Assembly: GCA_963707445.1 (NCBI GenBank)
Contig: CAVPPW010000018.1
Coordinates: forward strand, 94,727 to 158,726
Direction: 5' to 3'
Source of the DNA: JALORV01 sp963707445
GTDB taxonomy: Bacteria > Pseudomonadota > Gammaproteobacteria > Burkholderiales > Burkholderiaceae_F
Length of the DNA: 64,000 nt
Shown here: one piece after another, positions 9,418 to 19,399 of the stretch
Layout of the letters: each line of letters begins with the position of its first letter
Position numbering within the stretch: the first letter of the stretch is position 1
The notes under the pieces: model-generated
Database searches by the model: none
Seen by the model: the letters and a program-made list of their open reading frames with translations, nothing else
What the model was told of the DNA's origin: nothing
Made by a program: the position numbers and the translations under genes

Positions 9418-10305
9418 TCACGGCTTGGCGATCAGCGTGCTGTCGGGCACCTTGGTCCAGCTCTTGTCCGGGTTGAACACGTTCATCGCGCGGGCCGCGG
9501 CATCGGTGCCGGGGCCGAGGTCCTTCTGGTAGACATCGCCGTCGTGATTGACGATGAAGGTCATCACACCGGTGTCGTTGTACTTCGCCGGCCAGGCGAC
9601 CGCGGCAAAGCCCTGCGTCATGTGGCCCTTGACGACATAGTCGCGGGCACCGCCGCGAGCGGCCGGACCCTGCGCCTTCAGGATGCGGAAGCGATAGCCG
9701 TGGTAGACGCCATCCTTCGTGTCGTTGCCGTACAGCGGACCGAGCGGACTGGCAGGATCGTTCGGCCAGTACAGTCCGTCGCGCTTGCCCGGCGTGCTGG
9801 CAAAACGCTGTGCGTACTCGAGCACGCCGTCGCTGTTGCGGTCGACCGTCGCGTAGTCCTTTTGCGCATCGTAGTAGGCGAGCAGTGCCTGCATCGCTGC
9901 AAGTTCGTTGCGCCCGATGCGCCGAATGCGCATTTCCTCGGCTCCGGCCCTGACGTCGAAGTGCCAACCGGCACCCGATTTCACGATCGGGATAGGCAGG
10001 GTCCAGTCGTCAGGCCCGACGGCCAGGGCTGCAAGGTCCGGCGAACCGGTCAGGATCTTGCGGCCCTTGGACGAGGCGTAGAGGAACGCGGTCCGGGTTG
10101 CGTCGTCGACGCGTTCCGGGATGAAGCGCCGGAAGTCCGCGCCGAGCAGTTCCTTGAGCGCGTCATCGTCGTTGGTCGCAACCGCATCAATGAACGCGGT
10201 GCCGGCGGCCTCGGGCGTCGCGAAGGCTTTCTGCGCGCAGGCCATCGAGGGCAGTAGCAGCGAGGTCGCGAGCGCTGCAACGGCAACGGCGGATCTCAGT
10301 GTCAT
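9418..10305 (-). CDS. DUF2950 family exported protein
   Basis: The signal peptide (MTLRSAVAVAALATSLLLPSMACAQ) precedes KAFATPEAAGTAFIDAVATN and a long mature domain with MRIRRIGRNELAAMQALLAY, AQKDYATVDRNSDGVLEYAQ, DGVYHGYRFRILKAQGP and MTFIVNHDGDVYQKDLGP. These match the DUF2950 family, which has no proven function. The start at MTLRS is chosen because the upstream extension is not signal-like. It lies 68 bp downstream of the DUF3300 gene on the same strand; this pair is a recurring arrangement in proteobacteria, so a shared envelope role is likely. Confidence 0.8.
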   Translation of the reverse strand: MTLRSAVAVAALATSLLLPSMACAQKAFATPEAAGTAFIDAVATNDDDALKELLGADFRRFIPERVDDATRTAFLYASSKGRKILTGSPDLAALAVGPDDWTLPIPIVKSGAGWHFDVRAGAEEMRIRRIGRNELAAMQALLAYYDAQKDYATVDRNSDGVLEYAQRFASTPGKRDGLYWPNDPASPLGPLYGNDTKDGVYHGYRFRILKAQGPAARGGARDYVVKGHMTQGFAAVAWPAKYNDTGVMTFIVNHDGDVYQKDLGPGTDAAARAMNVFNPDKSWTKVPDSTLIAKP

Positions 10306-10373
10306 CGGCAGTCCCGTGTGGTTCGTGGTTGGACTCGGGAAGGAAAAGCGGATCGATTTCATCGTCATCGCTC

Positions 10374-11791
10374 CTAGCGCCGCCCACCACCGCGTCCACC
10401 GCCACCGCCACCACCGCGTCCGCCGCCACCGCCACCACCGCGGGACGCTCCGCCGCCGGACGGACGGCTGGATGCAGACGAGCGCGATGCCGCGCTGTGA
10501 CCGGTGCTTGCCTGTCCGCGATCGAATGACTGGCGCGTCTGGGCCGAGTTACCGGCACCCGAAAAGGCGCTGTCACGATTGCCAGCCGAAGGCGAGGACC
10601 GGTCGAAACCGCCGCCGCCGCGATCCATATCTCGCGTCGACGCGCTCGGGCCTCCACCACCGAAGCCGCCCCGATCACCTCCACCGGCGCCGCCGCCGCG
10701 GTCCACGTCTCGCGTGCTCGCGCTGGGGCCGCCGCGATCACCCGCTCGGTCACCGGCACGGTCGCCGGCGCGATCACCGGTTCGATCGCCCGCCCGATCA
10801 CCGGTGCGGTCGCCGGCGCGATCACCGGCCCGGTCACGTGAAGCAGCGCCGGTGTCAACGCCGCGGTCGCGCAGCGCCTGATCGGCGCGCGCCCGGTCGG
10901 AGTCACGTCCATCGTCTTTCCGCGGAAGTCCTGGCGGCCATCTGCACCGGCCTTGCGGTTGTCGAACTTGTCGCGGCTCGCCTGGTCGCGGTACGGCGCG
11001 CCCCCCCGGTTGTTGGCGTTGTGCTGCCAGTTGGAGTTGCTGATCTGGTTGTTCCGATTGATGTTGTTGTACTTGTTCACGTTGACGTTGACGTCGCCGC
11101 CGCCCCAGTTGCAGCCGCCCCAAAGGGCGCTGCCGACGCCGATCGCCACACCCCACGCAATGCCAGTCGCGAGTACCGCGCCGCCGTAGTACCCGTATGG
11201 GGGCGGCCAGTAGTATGGCGGGTAGCTCGGGTACATCCATGGGCCATAGACGACGGCCGGGTTGTAGGTCGGCACGTAGACGGCCTGCGGCTGCGCCGGC
11301 TCGATGATGATCTTCTGCTGCTCGACCGACACCTTCTGCTGCTCGTTGGTCTTGAGGTTGCCGGCCTTCTGCGCCGCGGCGCGCAGCCGCTGCACCGAAT
11401 CCATCACATCGCTCGGCTGCGCGAGGAACGCATCGCCGATCTTTTGCACCTCATCCGGGTGCTCGGCCATCTGCTGTATCAGCGACGGGAACGCCACCAG
11501 CGACGTGACGGCGGGGTCCCAGCCCTCTTTTTCGGCCGCCGTGACCGCAGCGTCACCCTGCTGCTTTGGATTGGCCTTCGACCATGCCGCGGCAGACTTC
11601 ACCTGCGTCGGATAGGTCGATGCCATCAGCACCTGCGCCAGCAGCGAATCCGGATACAGCGCGATCGGCGCCAGCATCTGGTCGAGCTGCTCGTTGCTGA
11701 ACACCTTGGTCGGACTTTGCTGCGCGAAACTGGCGCCTGCGACCATCAGTGCCAGGACCCAGACCGCAATCCGCTGTATTGACTGCTTCAT
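10374..11791 (-). CDS. DUF3300 family exported protein with Gly/Arg/Asp-rich repeat tail (one frameshift)
   Basis: After a signal peptide (MKQSIQRIAVWVLALMVAGASFAQ) comes the DUF3300 domain: LDQMLAPIALYPDSLLAQVL, MASTYPTQVKSAAAW, VTSLVAFPSLIQQMAEHPD and VYVPTYNPAVVYGPWMYPSY. A hydrophobic glycine-rich segment (GIAWGVAIGVGSALWGG) and an Asn-rich stretch follow. The frame shifts at about 10890, after which the tail reads as repeats of GDRAGDRTGDR and then GGGGRGGG. The tail is low-complexity and probably disordered. It is upstream of the DUF2950 gene in the same direction. The function is unknown. Confidence 0.8.
10379..10444. repeat. Gly-rich coding repeat (GGGGRGGG)
   Basis: Two near-identical copies of a CGTCCACCGCCACCGCCACC-like unit encode poly-Gly/Arg at the extreme C-terminus of the DUF3300 protein. 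It is low-complexity coding sequence. Confidence 0.6.
10735..10842. repeat. Tandem 12-bp repeats coding for GDRA/GDRT
   Basis: Short imperfect repeats of the type CGATCACCGG/CGGTCGCCGG follow one another with 12-bp spacing inside the DUF3300 tail and encode alternating Gly-Asp-Arg-Ala/Thr units on the minus strand. There are no unique spacers, so this is a coding minisatellite and not a CRISPR array. The copy number may be unreliable. Confidence 0.7.
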
Positions 11792-11888
11792 CCGTCCCCC
11801 TTGTGACCCGCGGTCGCCGACCGCAGTGCCGACGTTACATGATTCGGCCCAGCGCTTGCGCCGGGCAGTGATGCCCTAGCCGCACTGC

Positions 11889-14284
11889 TTAACGCAGCTG
11901 CTGCACCAGTGCGTTGACTTCAGGTTCGTTCGGAAATTCGGCCGCAAGGCGTCCGGCCGTGCGCCGGGCCGCGTCCTGCTGGCCGGCGTCGCGCTGCATG
12001 GTGGCCAGTGCCATCAGTACATCCCGGTTGGCCGGCCACCGCTGCGCCGCGCGTTCGAGCACCGCGATAGCCTCGCGCGCACGGCCGGTCGAGTTCAGGG
12101 CCACTGCATACACGTACGTGTAGCGCGGCTCGCCTGGTGCGAGCTGCACTGCGCGCTCCAGCGCCGATACCGCGGCCGGACCGATCGCCGAGGCGGACCA
12201 GCGTCAGCCCGAAGGCGTAATGCAGCGCCGCGTCCTTCGGCGCGTGAGCGAGACCCTGCTGCAGCAGCTGGCGCGCCTCGGCGTCGCGCTTCTGGGCGCG
12301 CAGGTCATCGGCGGCGTTCAGATACGCCGGCACGAACGCTGGATCGAGCGCGATCGCCTGCGCGAATGCGCGCCTGGGCCGCGTCGTGCCGCCGCAGCCG
12401 CGACTGGAAGGTGCCGAGCGCGACCCGCGCTTCGGGCCGATCGGCGGTGTAGCCAAGCGTCGCCAGGTACTCGTCCGCAGCGCGCTGCCAGGCGGCGCGC
12501 TGCTCGGCGGTGAGCGAGTCCTCGAAGCCGGCCGCTGCGCGAGCGGCTTCGATGCGCACCGCGAGTAGCGGATCCGAAAGCAGCGGCCCCAGCACGCGCG
12601 CCTGCTCGGGCGGCGGCAGCGACTCGGCCAGACGCACTGCCGCCAGCCGCAACAACGGCTGGGCATCGCGTGCTGCCCGCTGGGCGATGCCGGCATCCGA
12701 TGTTCCAGCGGCTGCGAGACGCTCGAGCGCCGAGGCGCGCACGATCGGTGGCTGGCCGACGTCGTCCGCCAGCGCGGCCAGCGAAGCGGGGGCACCGGCC
12801 TGCCCGGCCTCGGCCGCGTGGAACGCCGAGGCGAAGCGTTGGAACCCTTGCGCGTCGCGGCCGAGCCAGCCGCGCACCGCGGCCGCAGCCCACTCCGCTG
12901 GGCGGTCGCGATGACAGGAATTGCAGGCGTTCGGCACGCCGAGCGCGGCCGACTGGTCCGGCCGCGGCACGCGCATGCTGTGATCGCGCCGAGCGTCGAC
13001 GACCATGTAGTTCGTCTGGGGCATGTGGCAGCCGACGCACTGCGCGCCCGCGGAGCCCGCCGCGATGATGGTGGTGCGCCGGCGTGTCGAATTTCCCCGG
13101 TGCGTGGCACTGGCCGCACACTGCATTGCCTTCGACCCGCAGCTTCTGCGAGTGCGGCTCGTGGCAGTCGCTGCAGGTCACGCCCCTGCGATGCATCCGG
13201 CTCTGCAGCCACGAGCCCCAGATGAATACTTCGTCGCGCTGCTGGCCGTCGACGTGATACAGCCCCGGCATCAGCAACGCCGGCAGGTAGTGGTCCATGA
13301 AGGGCTGCACCGGCGCGATAGCCCTCGGCGATCTGCGCGCGCCGCGCATGGCACTGCGCGCAGACCTCGATCTCGCGCTCGCTCGTGCGCTCGCGGCTGC
13401 GCGTCGCGTTGCCGGTCGCCGGGTCGATGCTCCAGCTGACGCCGCGCCGCTCGTCGAGCTGCACCGTCAGCCCCTTGCCCGGATCGGCGGACTTGCTGTC
13501 GGCCCACGCGACGTGCGCCGAGCCGGGGCCGTGACACGACTCGCAGCCGACCGAGATCTCGTTCCAGTGCGTCGCGAAGGCGTCCTTGGTCGCGTCGTAG
13601 CCCTTGGCGACCTGGCTCGAGTGACAGTCCGCGCACATGAAGTTCCAGTTCTGCGCACGCCGTGTCCAGTGCAGTTCGTCGCGGAAGTCGATCTTCTCGT
13701 CCGGGTACTGCCTGAACCAGCGCTGGCCGCCGGCATCCTTGGGCCGCGTATCCCAGGACACCGCGAGCGCCTGCAGGCGTCCGCCCGGCAGCTCGACCAG
13801 GTACTGCTGCAGCGGCTCGACGCCGAAGGTGTACTTGACTTCGAAGTCGGCGAGCTTGCCGTCGGGGCCGTCGGTGCGGACGAAGAACTTGCCGTCGCGC
13901 TTGAAGAAGTTCGATGTGACGCCTTGGTAGGTGAACTTCGCGTCGCTGAAGTCGCCGCGCACGGTCTCCGCGGTCGCGTGCTGCATTGCGCGCGCGTGCT
14001 GCGACGAGGTCCATGCGGCGTACTGCTGCGCGTGACAGGACTTGCAGGCCGGACTGCCGGCGAAGCTCGCGACGACCGGCGTTGCGACGGAGGGAGCTTG
14101 GCGCTGGAGGGGTCGGTGCGCGCGTCAGCTGCCACGCGACCGCGGCGAGCAACACCCCGGCCGCGAATGCGGCGAGCACCCAGGCCCAGCGCGGCGACGT
14201 GCGCGCCTCGCTGCGCTCGACAGCAGGAGGCGGCGCGGGGACCGAAGCGGTCGTCGGGCGGTTGGGCTTGCGCTTCTTGCTCAC
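11889..14284 (-). CDS. Octaheme cytochrome c with C-terminal TPR repeats (several frameshifts)
   Basis: The gene starts MSKKRKPNRPTTASV with one membrane helix (WAWVLAAFAAGVLLAAVAW). Reading across frames gives eight CXXCH heme motifs: CKSCH (about 14040), CADCH (13630), CESCH (13540), CAQCH (13355), CSDCH (13170), CGQCH (13110), CVGCH (13030) and CNSCH (12910). A HEAT-like helical part and TPR units follow (AFAQAIALDPAFVPAYLNAA, LNSTGRAREAIAVLERAAQR), ending EPEVNALVQQLR. At least five frame changes occur (about 14080, 13310, 13090, 12375, 12190). The cytochrome_C554-like part should move electrons in the periplasm while tethered to the membrane. The partner and substrate are unknown. Confidence 0.8.
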
Positions 14285-14460
14285 CGGAGAAACGACAGAT
14301 TGCGGATGCGCGGAATCCTTCCGCGCATGTTACGGCCCACTGGCTGTGGACCCAGGCTTCAGCGAATGCGACCTTCGAGCAGCCGAACCGCGCGCCCGTA
14401 GCGCGGGCGAGCAGCAGCCTGACGGCGATCTCGTTCGCCGTCGGCCTGAATGCACCGAAG

Positions 14461-14478
14461 GCCGACCTTGCGGTCGGC
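14461..14478 (-). terminator. Hairpin downstream of the SYLF gene
   Basis: GCCGACC-TTGC-GGTCGGC forms a perfect 7-bp stem with a 4-nt loop, beginning 9 bp after the SYLF stop on the minus strand. The T-tract is poor, so it may be a weak intrinsic terminator or an mRNA-stabilising hairpin. Confidence 0.45.
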
Positions 14479-14487
14479 TCTGCCGCC

Positions 14488-15063
14488 TTACTTCGGATTG
14501 ATCTTCGTGATCTTGTTGCCCTGCAGACCCAGGCCGGCCATCAGGCCCTGCTGGCTGAAGATGAAGGCGTAGATGTCGTCCTTCATCGTCGTCGTCGTCG
14601 TCGACTTCGCCTTGCCCTCGTCCATCACGACTACGGTCGGGCCGACGCCGACTTCGAAACCCGCTGCGGTGTCGAGCGACTTCAGCGCGGCGTCGTTCAT
14701 GAAGAACATCGCGTAGCCGAATTGCTGCGCCCCGGCCTGCAGGCCGCTCGAAACGCCGGTCGTGTTGTAGTAGCCCACGGCCTTGCCGCCCTTGAGCAGA
14801 GCACCGTCGCCGTATTGGCCGCCGACGCCCAAGCCGGCTTTCGTGACCTTCGGGAATACGAGAATCGCTTTCGCCTTCTCGCCGAGCGCCTTGGCGGCCG
14901 GAACCTTGGCGTAGAGGTTCTTCAGCGCCTGGTTGGCATCGCGGCTGAGTTCGGCCGCCGACGCCGCCATGGCCGGCGCGGCCGGTGCGAGCACCAGGAC
15001 GGTGGTCGAAGCAGCTGTGGCGATCCCCCGCATCAGCCATTGAGCATATGTCCGAGCATTCAT
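14488..15063 (-). CDS. SYLF (YSC84) domain lipid-binding exported protein
   Basis: The 191-residue protein has a signal peptide ending APAMAASA. The mature SYLF domain follows: LSRDANQALKNLYAKVPAAK, KAKAILVFPKVTKAGLGVGG, GKAVGYYNTTGVSSGLQAGA, FGYAMFFMNDAALKSLDT and FEVGVGPTVVVMDEG. SYLF domains bind lipids. Bacterial members are periplasmic, mostly uncharacterised and often stress-induced. The start at MNARTYAQ is supported by GAGGGAAG seven bases upstream; earlier in-frame codons lack a ribosome site. It is a single gene. Confidence 0.88.
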   Translation of the reverse strand: MNARTYAQWLMRGIATAASTTVLVLAPAAPAMAASAAELSRDANQALKNLYAKVPAAKALGEKAKAILVFPKVTKAGLGVGGQYGDGALLKGGKAVGYYNTTGVSSGLQAGAQQFGYAMFFMNDAALKSLDTAAGFEVGVGPTVVVMDEGKAKSTTTTTMKDDIYAFIFSQQGLMAGLGLQGNKITKINPK

Positions 15064-15162
15064 TGCGCTTCCCTCGCTGTTGTTGGTTGTTGACGAGCCT
15101 CTCCCAGCCGGCAAGTCCCCTTCATTTTGCCGCCGAAACCCATTCGTGCGTTCGCCTGGCCC

Positions 15163-15876
15163 TTACTTCCCGATTACCGGCGGTTCTGCGGCCGAATCGA
15201 AGATCGCGCGCGAGAACCAGCCCGCGAGCACGGCGCCGACGATCGGTGCGACCCAGAAGAGCCACAGTTGCTCCAGCGCCCAACCGCCGACGAAAAGCGC
15301 CGGCCCGGTGCTGCGCGCCGGGTTCACCGACGTGTTGGTCACCGGGATGCTGATCAGGTGGATCAGCGTCAGCGCGAGGCCGATCGCAAGTCCCGCGAAG
15401 CCGACCGGCGCGCGCTTGTGCGTCGCGCCGAGGATGACGATCAGGAACATGAAGGTCATCACGATCTCGCAGACCGCCGCCGCACCGAAGCTGTACGCCC
15501 CGGGCGAATGCTCGCCATAGCCGTTGGATGCAAATCCCGCCTTCAGATCGAAGCCGGCCTTGCCGCTGGCGATCAGATACAGCACGCCGGCGGCGACGAT
15601 CGCGCCGACAACCTGCGCGACGATGTAGGCCGGTAGGTCCGACGCCGGAAAGCGGCCGCCTGCCCACAGACCGATCGACACGGCCGGATTGAAATGCCCG
15701 CCCGAGATCGGGCCGAGGGCGTAAGCGCCGGTGACGACGGTCAGACCGAACGCGAGTGAGACGCCGGTGAATCCGATGCCGAGCTGCGGGAACGCCGCCG
15801 CCAGCACGGCGCTGCCGCATCCGCCGAGAACGAGCCAGAAGGTACCGAGGAACTCCGCCGCAAGTTTCGATCTCAT
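15163..15876 (-). CDS. aqpZ: Aquaporin Z (water channel)
   Basis: The intact 237-residue protein has six membrane helices and both pore NPA motifs: GGHFNPAVSIGLWAGG and NTSVNPARSTGPALFVGG. The N-terminus MRSKLAAEFLGTFWLVLGGCGSAVLA is characteristic of AqpZ. The selectivity Arg follows the second NPA (NPAR), as in water-specific channels. The start at 15876 has an excellent ribosome site (AAAGGAGGAGCGCG), which rules out the long upstream extension. It should allow rapid water flow across the inner membrane. Confidence 0.95.
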   Translation of the reverse strand: MRSKLAAEFLGTFWLVLGGCGSAVLAAAFPQLGIGFTGVSLAFGLTVVTGAYALGPISGGHFNPAVSIGLWAGGRFPASDLPAYIVAQVVGAIVAAGVLYLIASGKAGFDLKAGFASNGYGEHSPGAYSFGAAAVCEIVMTFMFLIVILGATHKRAPVGFAGLAIGLALTLIHLISIPVTNTSVNPARSTGPALFVGGWALEQLWLFWVAPIVGAVLAGWFSRAIFDSAAEPPVIGK

Positions 15877-16012
15877 CGCGCTCCTCCTTTCGTCGAAGAA
15901 GGCGAGAGTACAACGCCGAAGCGGGCCTCGATGGGCTCGACTCCGCGCGCCGCGCGTCGACTGCGCGCGGGCGAGGCCGTGGCGGCCGGCAGGATGCTTG
16001 CCCTTCTGCGGC

Positions 16013-16963
16013 ATGGAACAAGGCCGGGTTCGCATCGGAGTTTCGGGCTGGCGCTACGCCCCGTGGCGCGGTGAGTTCTATCCGAAATCGTTGCGGCAGG
16101 CCGATGAACTCTCGTACCTGGCGAGCCAGCTGCCGACTGTCGAGATCAACGGCACGTTCTATTCGCTGCAGTCGCCGGCCAGCTTTGCGGCGTGGCGTGC
16201 GGCGACGCCCGACGGCTTCGTGTTCGCGGTCAAGGGCTCGCGCTATCTGACGCACATCCTGCGCCTGAAGGAGTTCGAACGACCGCTCGCCAACTTCCTC
16301 GCTTCGGGTCTGTTCAACCTCGGCGAGAAGCTTGGTCCGCTGCTCTGGCAGTTTCCGCCGAACCTGCGCTTCGAGCCCGATCGCTTCGAGACCTTCATGG
16401 CCGCGCTGCCCCACGACACGACTGCCGCGCTGGCGCTCGCACGGCGGCGCGACGCGCGCATGACCGGCCGTGCACGGCTGGCGATCGATGCGCCGCGGCG
16501 GCTGCGCCATGCGTTCGAGATCCGCCACGAGAGCTTCCTCGATGCGCACTTCATCGCGCTGCTGCGGCGCTACGGCATCGCGCTCGTCGTCGCGGACACC
16601 GGCGGCAAGTGGCCATCGCCGACCGACGTGACGGCGGACTTTCTGTATCTGCGGCTGCACGGAGCGACCGAGCTGTACCGGAGCCGTTACAGCGAGGCCA
16701 GCCTGCGCAAGTGGGCGCGTCGGATCCAGGCGTGGCGGTCAGGGACACGTCCGGACGACGACACCTCGGTCGTCGATGCCGAACCGCCGCGCCGTCCGCG
16801 CGATGTCTACTGTTACTTTGACAACACCGACAAGCTGCATGCGCCAGCCAACGCGCGGCGCCTGCAGCAACTGGTCGATGAGCTCGGCGGCGAGCGGGTG
16901 ACAACCGGCTCCCGCCGCACTCCGTCTCGCGCTTCCCGCCGCGCCGCCGTCACGTCGGCGTAG
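16013..16963 (+). CDS. DUF72 family protein (TIM-barrel, UPF0759/YecE-like)
   Basis: The intact 316-residue protein begins MEQGRVRIGVSGWRYAPWRG. It has DUF72 signatures LPTVEINGTFYSLQSPASF, FVFAVKGSRYLTHILRLK, LGPLLWQFPPNLRF, HAFEIRHESFL and DVYCYFDNTDKLHAPANA. The family has a TIM-barrel fold, and its biochemical role is not established. The ATG at 16013 is preferred because homology begins at once. It is divergent from aqpZ with a 136-bp gap and converges on a von Willebrand gene. Confidence 0.88.
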   Translation: MEQGRVRIGVSGWRYAPWRGEFYPKSLRQADELSYLASQLPTVEINGTFYSLQSPASFAAWRAATPDGFVFAVKGSRYLTHILRLKEFERPLANFLASGLFNLGEKLGPLLWQFPPNLRFEPDRFETFMAALPHDTTAALALARRRDARMTGRARLAIDAPRRLRHAFEIRHESFLDAHFIALLRRYGIALVVADTGGKWPSPTDVTADFLYLRLHGATELYRSRYSEASLRKWARRIQAWRSGTRPDDDTSVVDAEPPRRPRDVYCYFDNTDKLHAPANARRLQQLVDELGGERVTTGSRRTPSRASRRAAVTSA

Positions 16964-16999
16964 TCGCTGAGTTCAGTGTCGCCGCGCGCGCCGCGCAGA

Positions 17000-17017
17000 A
17001 CCCGGTCGGGACCGGGT
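17000..17017. terminator. Hairpin between convergent DUF72 and vWA genes
   Basis: ACCCGGT-CGGG-ACCGGGT is a perfect 7-bp stem in the 59-bp gap between two convergent stops. There is no T-tract on either side, so a bidirectional termination role is only inferred from position. Confidence 0.35.
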
Positions 17018-17022
17018 GGCGA

Positions 17023-18096
17023 TCAATGCGAAGCAGTCTTCGGCGCGACGCCGGTCGGGTGATGAAACCACCAGACCGAGAGCAGCGCGGCCAGCAGCGC
17101 GAAAGCAGCCGCGACGCCGCCGAAGACCGCGCTGATTTCGGTCTGCTGGCGCTCCAGCGCGAGCTTCGCATTGAGGTTCTGGTAGACCGCGCGCAGGTCG
17201 GACGCGGTGCCGGCATGGAAATATTCGCCGCCGGTAATCTTTGCGATTCCCTTCAGCGTGTCTTCATCGAGACGGACGTAGATCTGATAGTCCTCGAACC
17301 CGATCGTCGTGCCCTGCAGCGTGCCGAAGCCGACGGTATAGACGCGCACGCCGCGGTCCGCGGCCAATTTCGCGATCTGGATCGGGTCGGGGCCGGTGGT
17401 GCGGCGCCCATCCGAGAGCAGGATGATGACCCCCGAGGTGTACGAGCCCGGCGCGACCGGCTCGCGCGGCGGCCGCTGCGGCTCCTGCTTGCGCGGGTGA
17501 TCGAGCGAGACGCCCGATTGCCGCATCGACATCGCGACCGACTCGATGTCCAGGCCGTCCTCCGGAAACAGCATGCTGAGCGCGAGGATCAGCCCGCTGC
17601 CGGTCGCGGTCGCCCGCTGCAGCTGGAAGCGGTCGATCGCCTGGATCATGTCCTGCTTGTTCTCGGTCGGCGTCTGCACGACAGCGGCGGTGCCGGCGAA
17701 CGAGACGATACCCAGCCGCACATTGTTCGGCAGCTCGTCGATGAACGCCTTGGCCGCATTCTGCGCGGCGATCAGGCGACTGGGCTCGACGTCGGTGGCG
17801 CGCATGCTGAGCGACACGTCCATCGCCATCGCGATCGTCATGTACTGCGAGGGCAGGACGACCGAGGCGGTCGGCCGGGCCAGTGCAAGGATTGCCGCAG
17901 TCAATGCCACCAGCAGCAGCGCCGGCGGGACATGGCGTCGCAGCCGCTGTGCCTTGCCGATCGAGTCGCGCACCAGCAGCAGGCTGGCGTAGCGCAGCGC
18001 GCCGCGCTTGCGCCGACGCAGCGCGAACACGTAGGCCGCCACCAGCGCGGGGATCAGCAGCAGCAGCCAGAGCGCTTCCGGCCAGAGAAATCGCAT
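17023..18096 (-). CDS. von Willebrand factor A membrane protein, BatA-like (copy 1)
   Basis: The intact 357-residue protein starts MRFLWPEALWLLLLIPALVA. It has a second N-terminal helix, a vWA domain with the metal-ion site AMDVSLSMRATD (DxSxS) and downstream VIILLSDGRRTTGPDP, and a C-terminal helix (VAAAFALLAALLSVWWF). This layout is that of BatA proteins, which work with MoxR ATPases in envelope stress or metalloenzyme maturation. It closely resembles the plus-strand copy at 21.5-22.6 kb. It is transcribed away from the protease/moxR/DUF58 block, so the two copies bracket that block. Confidence 0.88.
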   Translation of the reverse strand: MRFLWPEALWLLLLIPALVAAYVFALRRRKRGALRYASLLLVRDSIGKAQRLRRHVPPALLLVALTAAILALARPTASVVLPSQYMTIAMAMDVSLSMRATDVEPSRLIAAQNAAKAFIDELPNNVRLGIVSFAGTAAVVQTPTENKQDMIQAIDRFQLQRATATGSGLILALSMLFPEDGLDIESVAMSMRQSGVSLDHPRKQEPQRPPREPVAPGSYTSGVIILLSDGRRTTGPDPIQIAKLAADRGVRVYTVGFGTLQGTTIGFEDYQIYVRLDEDTLKGIAKITGGEYFHAGTASDLRAVYQNLNAKLALERQQTEISAVFGGVAAAFALLAALLSVWWFHHPTGVAPKTASH

Positions 18097-18377
18097 CAAC
18101 GGTCCTCGTAGAACCTTTCGCCGCGACGCGGGACCAAGTCTTGAGGACCCGCGCGATGACTCTAGCACTGACCGCATGCGACTCCGAAAGTGCGGCGAGC
18201 CGATGAGCAGCAGCTACGACAAAGGGCATACCGCGTGCACGCGACAGGTGCGAAGTGTGCTTCAACGGCGAAGTCTGGTCGCCGCAAGGGACACTGCCGA
18301 TCGACCGCTTATGAATGCACCGGGCGAGCGCCTGACGTGATACTTTTTTATCCCGACACTCGGGCGGCCCTCCGCTG

Positions 18378-19357
18378 ATGAAGAAGCCCGTGCTCTATAG
18401 CAGCGCGCGTCGCCCGCGGCGCGTGCCGCCATCCGGCGATGCCACTGCGCCGATCGGCCCCGATGCAGCGGCACGCGCCGGCCGGAGCGCGCCCGCGCCC
18501 GCACCGCCGCCGCGCCCACCGCTGGCCGCGACGCCGCGCCACCGGGACGCCTGCGGCGCCTGCTGCGCCGCCACGACAAGGCGCTGATCTTCGCACTGGG
18601 GCTCGCGTGCGCGCTCGCACTTGTCATCGGTCGCGACGCGGCGCGGCCCCGCGCTGCGGCGCTGACGCAGGACGACATCGACAAGGCCGTGCTCCACACG
18701 CTCGAGACCAAGACGCTGCCGTCGCGCGCCGCCAAGGCCGCCGAGGTGGTGCTGCCCTCGGTGGTCCGCGTCGAGGGCTACAACGGCGAGGAAAACGACG
18801 AGCCGGGGTCCGGTATCCAGATGCAAGGGGTCGGCTCGGGCGTGGTGATCGTCGACAGCGGCATCATCCTGACCAATCTTCACGTCGTGTCAGGCGCCAG
18901 GCGCGTCACGGTGAAGTTCTTCGACGGCAGCGAGTCCGACGTGGATCTCGTGCGCGTCTATCCGGAGAACGATCTGGCGGTCATCAAGGCGCGCAAGGTG
19001 CCGGACGACCTCGAATCGGCGACGCTTGGATCGACCGGCAACCTCAGGCCCGGCGACGAGGTGGTCGCTGTCGGCTATCCGTTTGGCATTGGGCCGTCGG
19101 TCTCGGCCGGCGTGGTCTCAGGGCTCGACCGCAGTTTCCGCTCGCCCGAGGGCAAGCAGGTCATGACCGGGCTGATCCAGTTCGATGCGGCGGCCAACCC
19201 CGGAAATTCCGGCGGCCCGCTGATCACGATGGACGGTGAGGTGATCGGCATCGTGACTGCGATCCTGAACCCGACTCCGGCACGCACCTTCATCGGCATC
19301 GGTTTCGCGGCGACGATCGAGAGCGCGGGCGGCGCTGTGGGGATACCGCCGTTTTAG
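18378..19357 (+). CDS. HtrA-like trypsin-type serine protease lacking a PDZ domain (one frameshift)
   Basis: The N-terminal part MKKPVLYSSARRPRRVPPSG is a Pro/Ala/Arg-rich cytoplasmic tail. A frame change in the proline-rich linker at about 18480-18560 leads into RRHDKALIFALG, a membrane helix, and LTQDDIDKAVLHTLE. The protease domain shows His in IILTNLHVVSGA, Asp in ENDLAVIKAR and Ser in AANPGNSGGPLI, so the catalytic triad is complete. The protein stops at AVGIPPF, shortly after the protease domain, so the usual C-terminal PDZ domain is absent. It is probably a membrane-anchored periplasmic protease. It precedes moxR on the same strand, but terminator-like hairpins separate them. Confidence 0.82.
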
Positions 19358-19358
19358 G

Positions 19359-19388
19359 CGCGCAAAAGTGCACCCCTACTTTTGCGCG
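19359..19388. terminator. Perfect hairpin just after the protease stop
   Basis: CGCGCAAAAGT (19359-19369) pairs exactly with ACTTTTGCGCG (19378-19388) across an 8-nt loop. It starts one base after the protease stop codon. There is no T-run after the stem; it could be a terminator, an mRNA 3' stabiliser or, given its symmetry, a dimeric regulator site. Confidence 0.5.
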
Positions 19389-19399
19389 ATCGAGTTAGA

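Noticed and set aside
10735..10842. Array of short repeats that looks CRISPR-like
   Set aside because: Units are 12 bp, contiguous, lack unique spacers and code for GDRA/GDRT on the minus strand; no cas genes are near.
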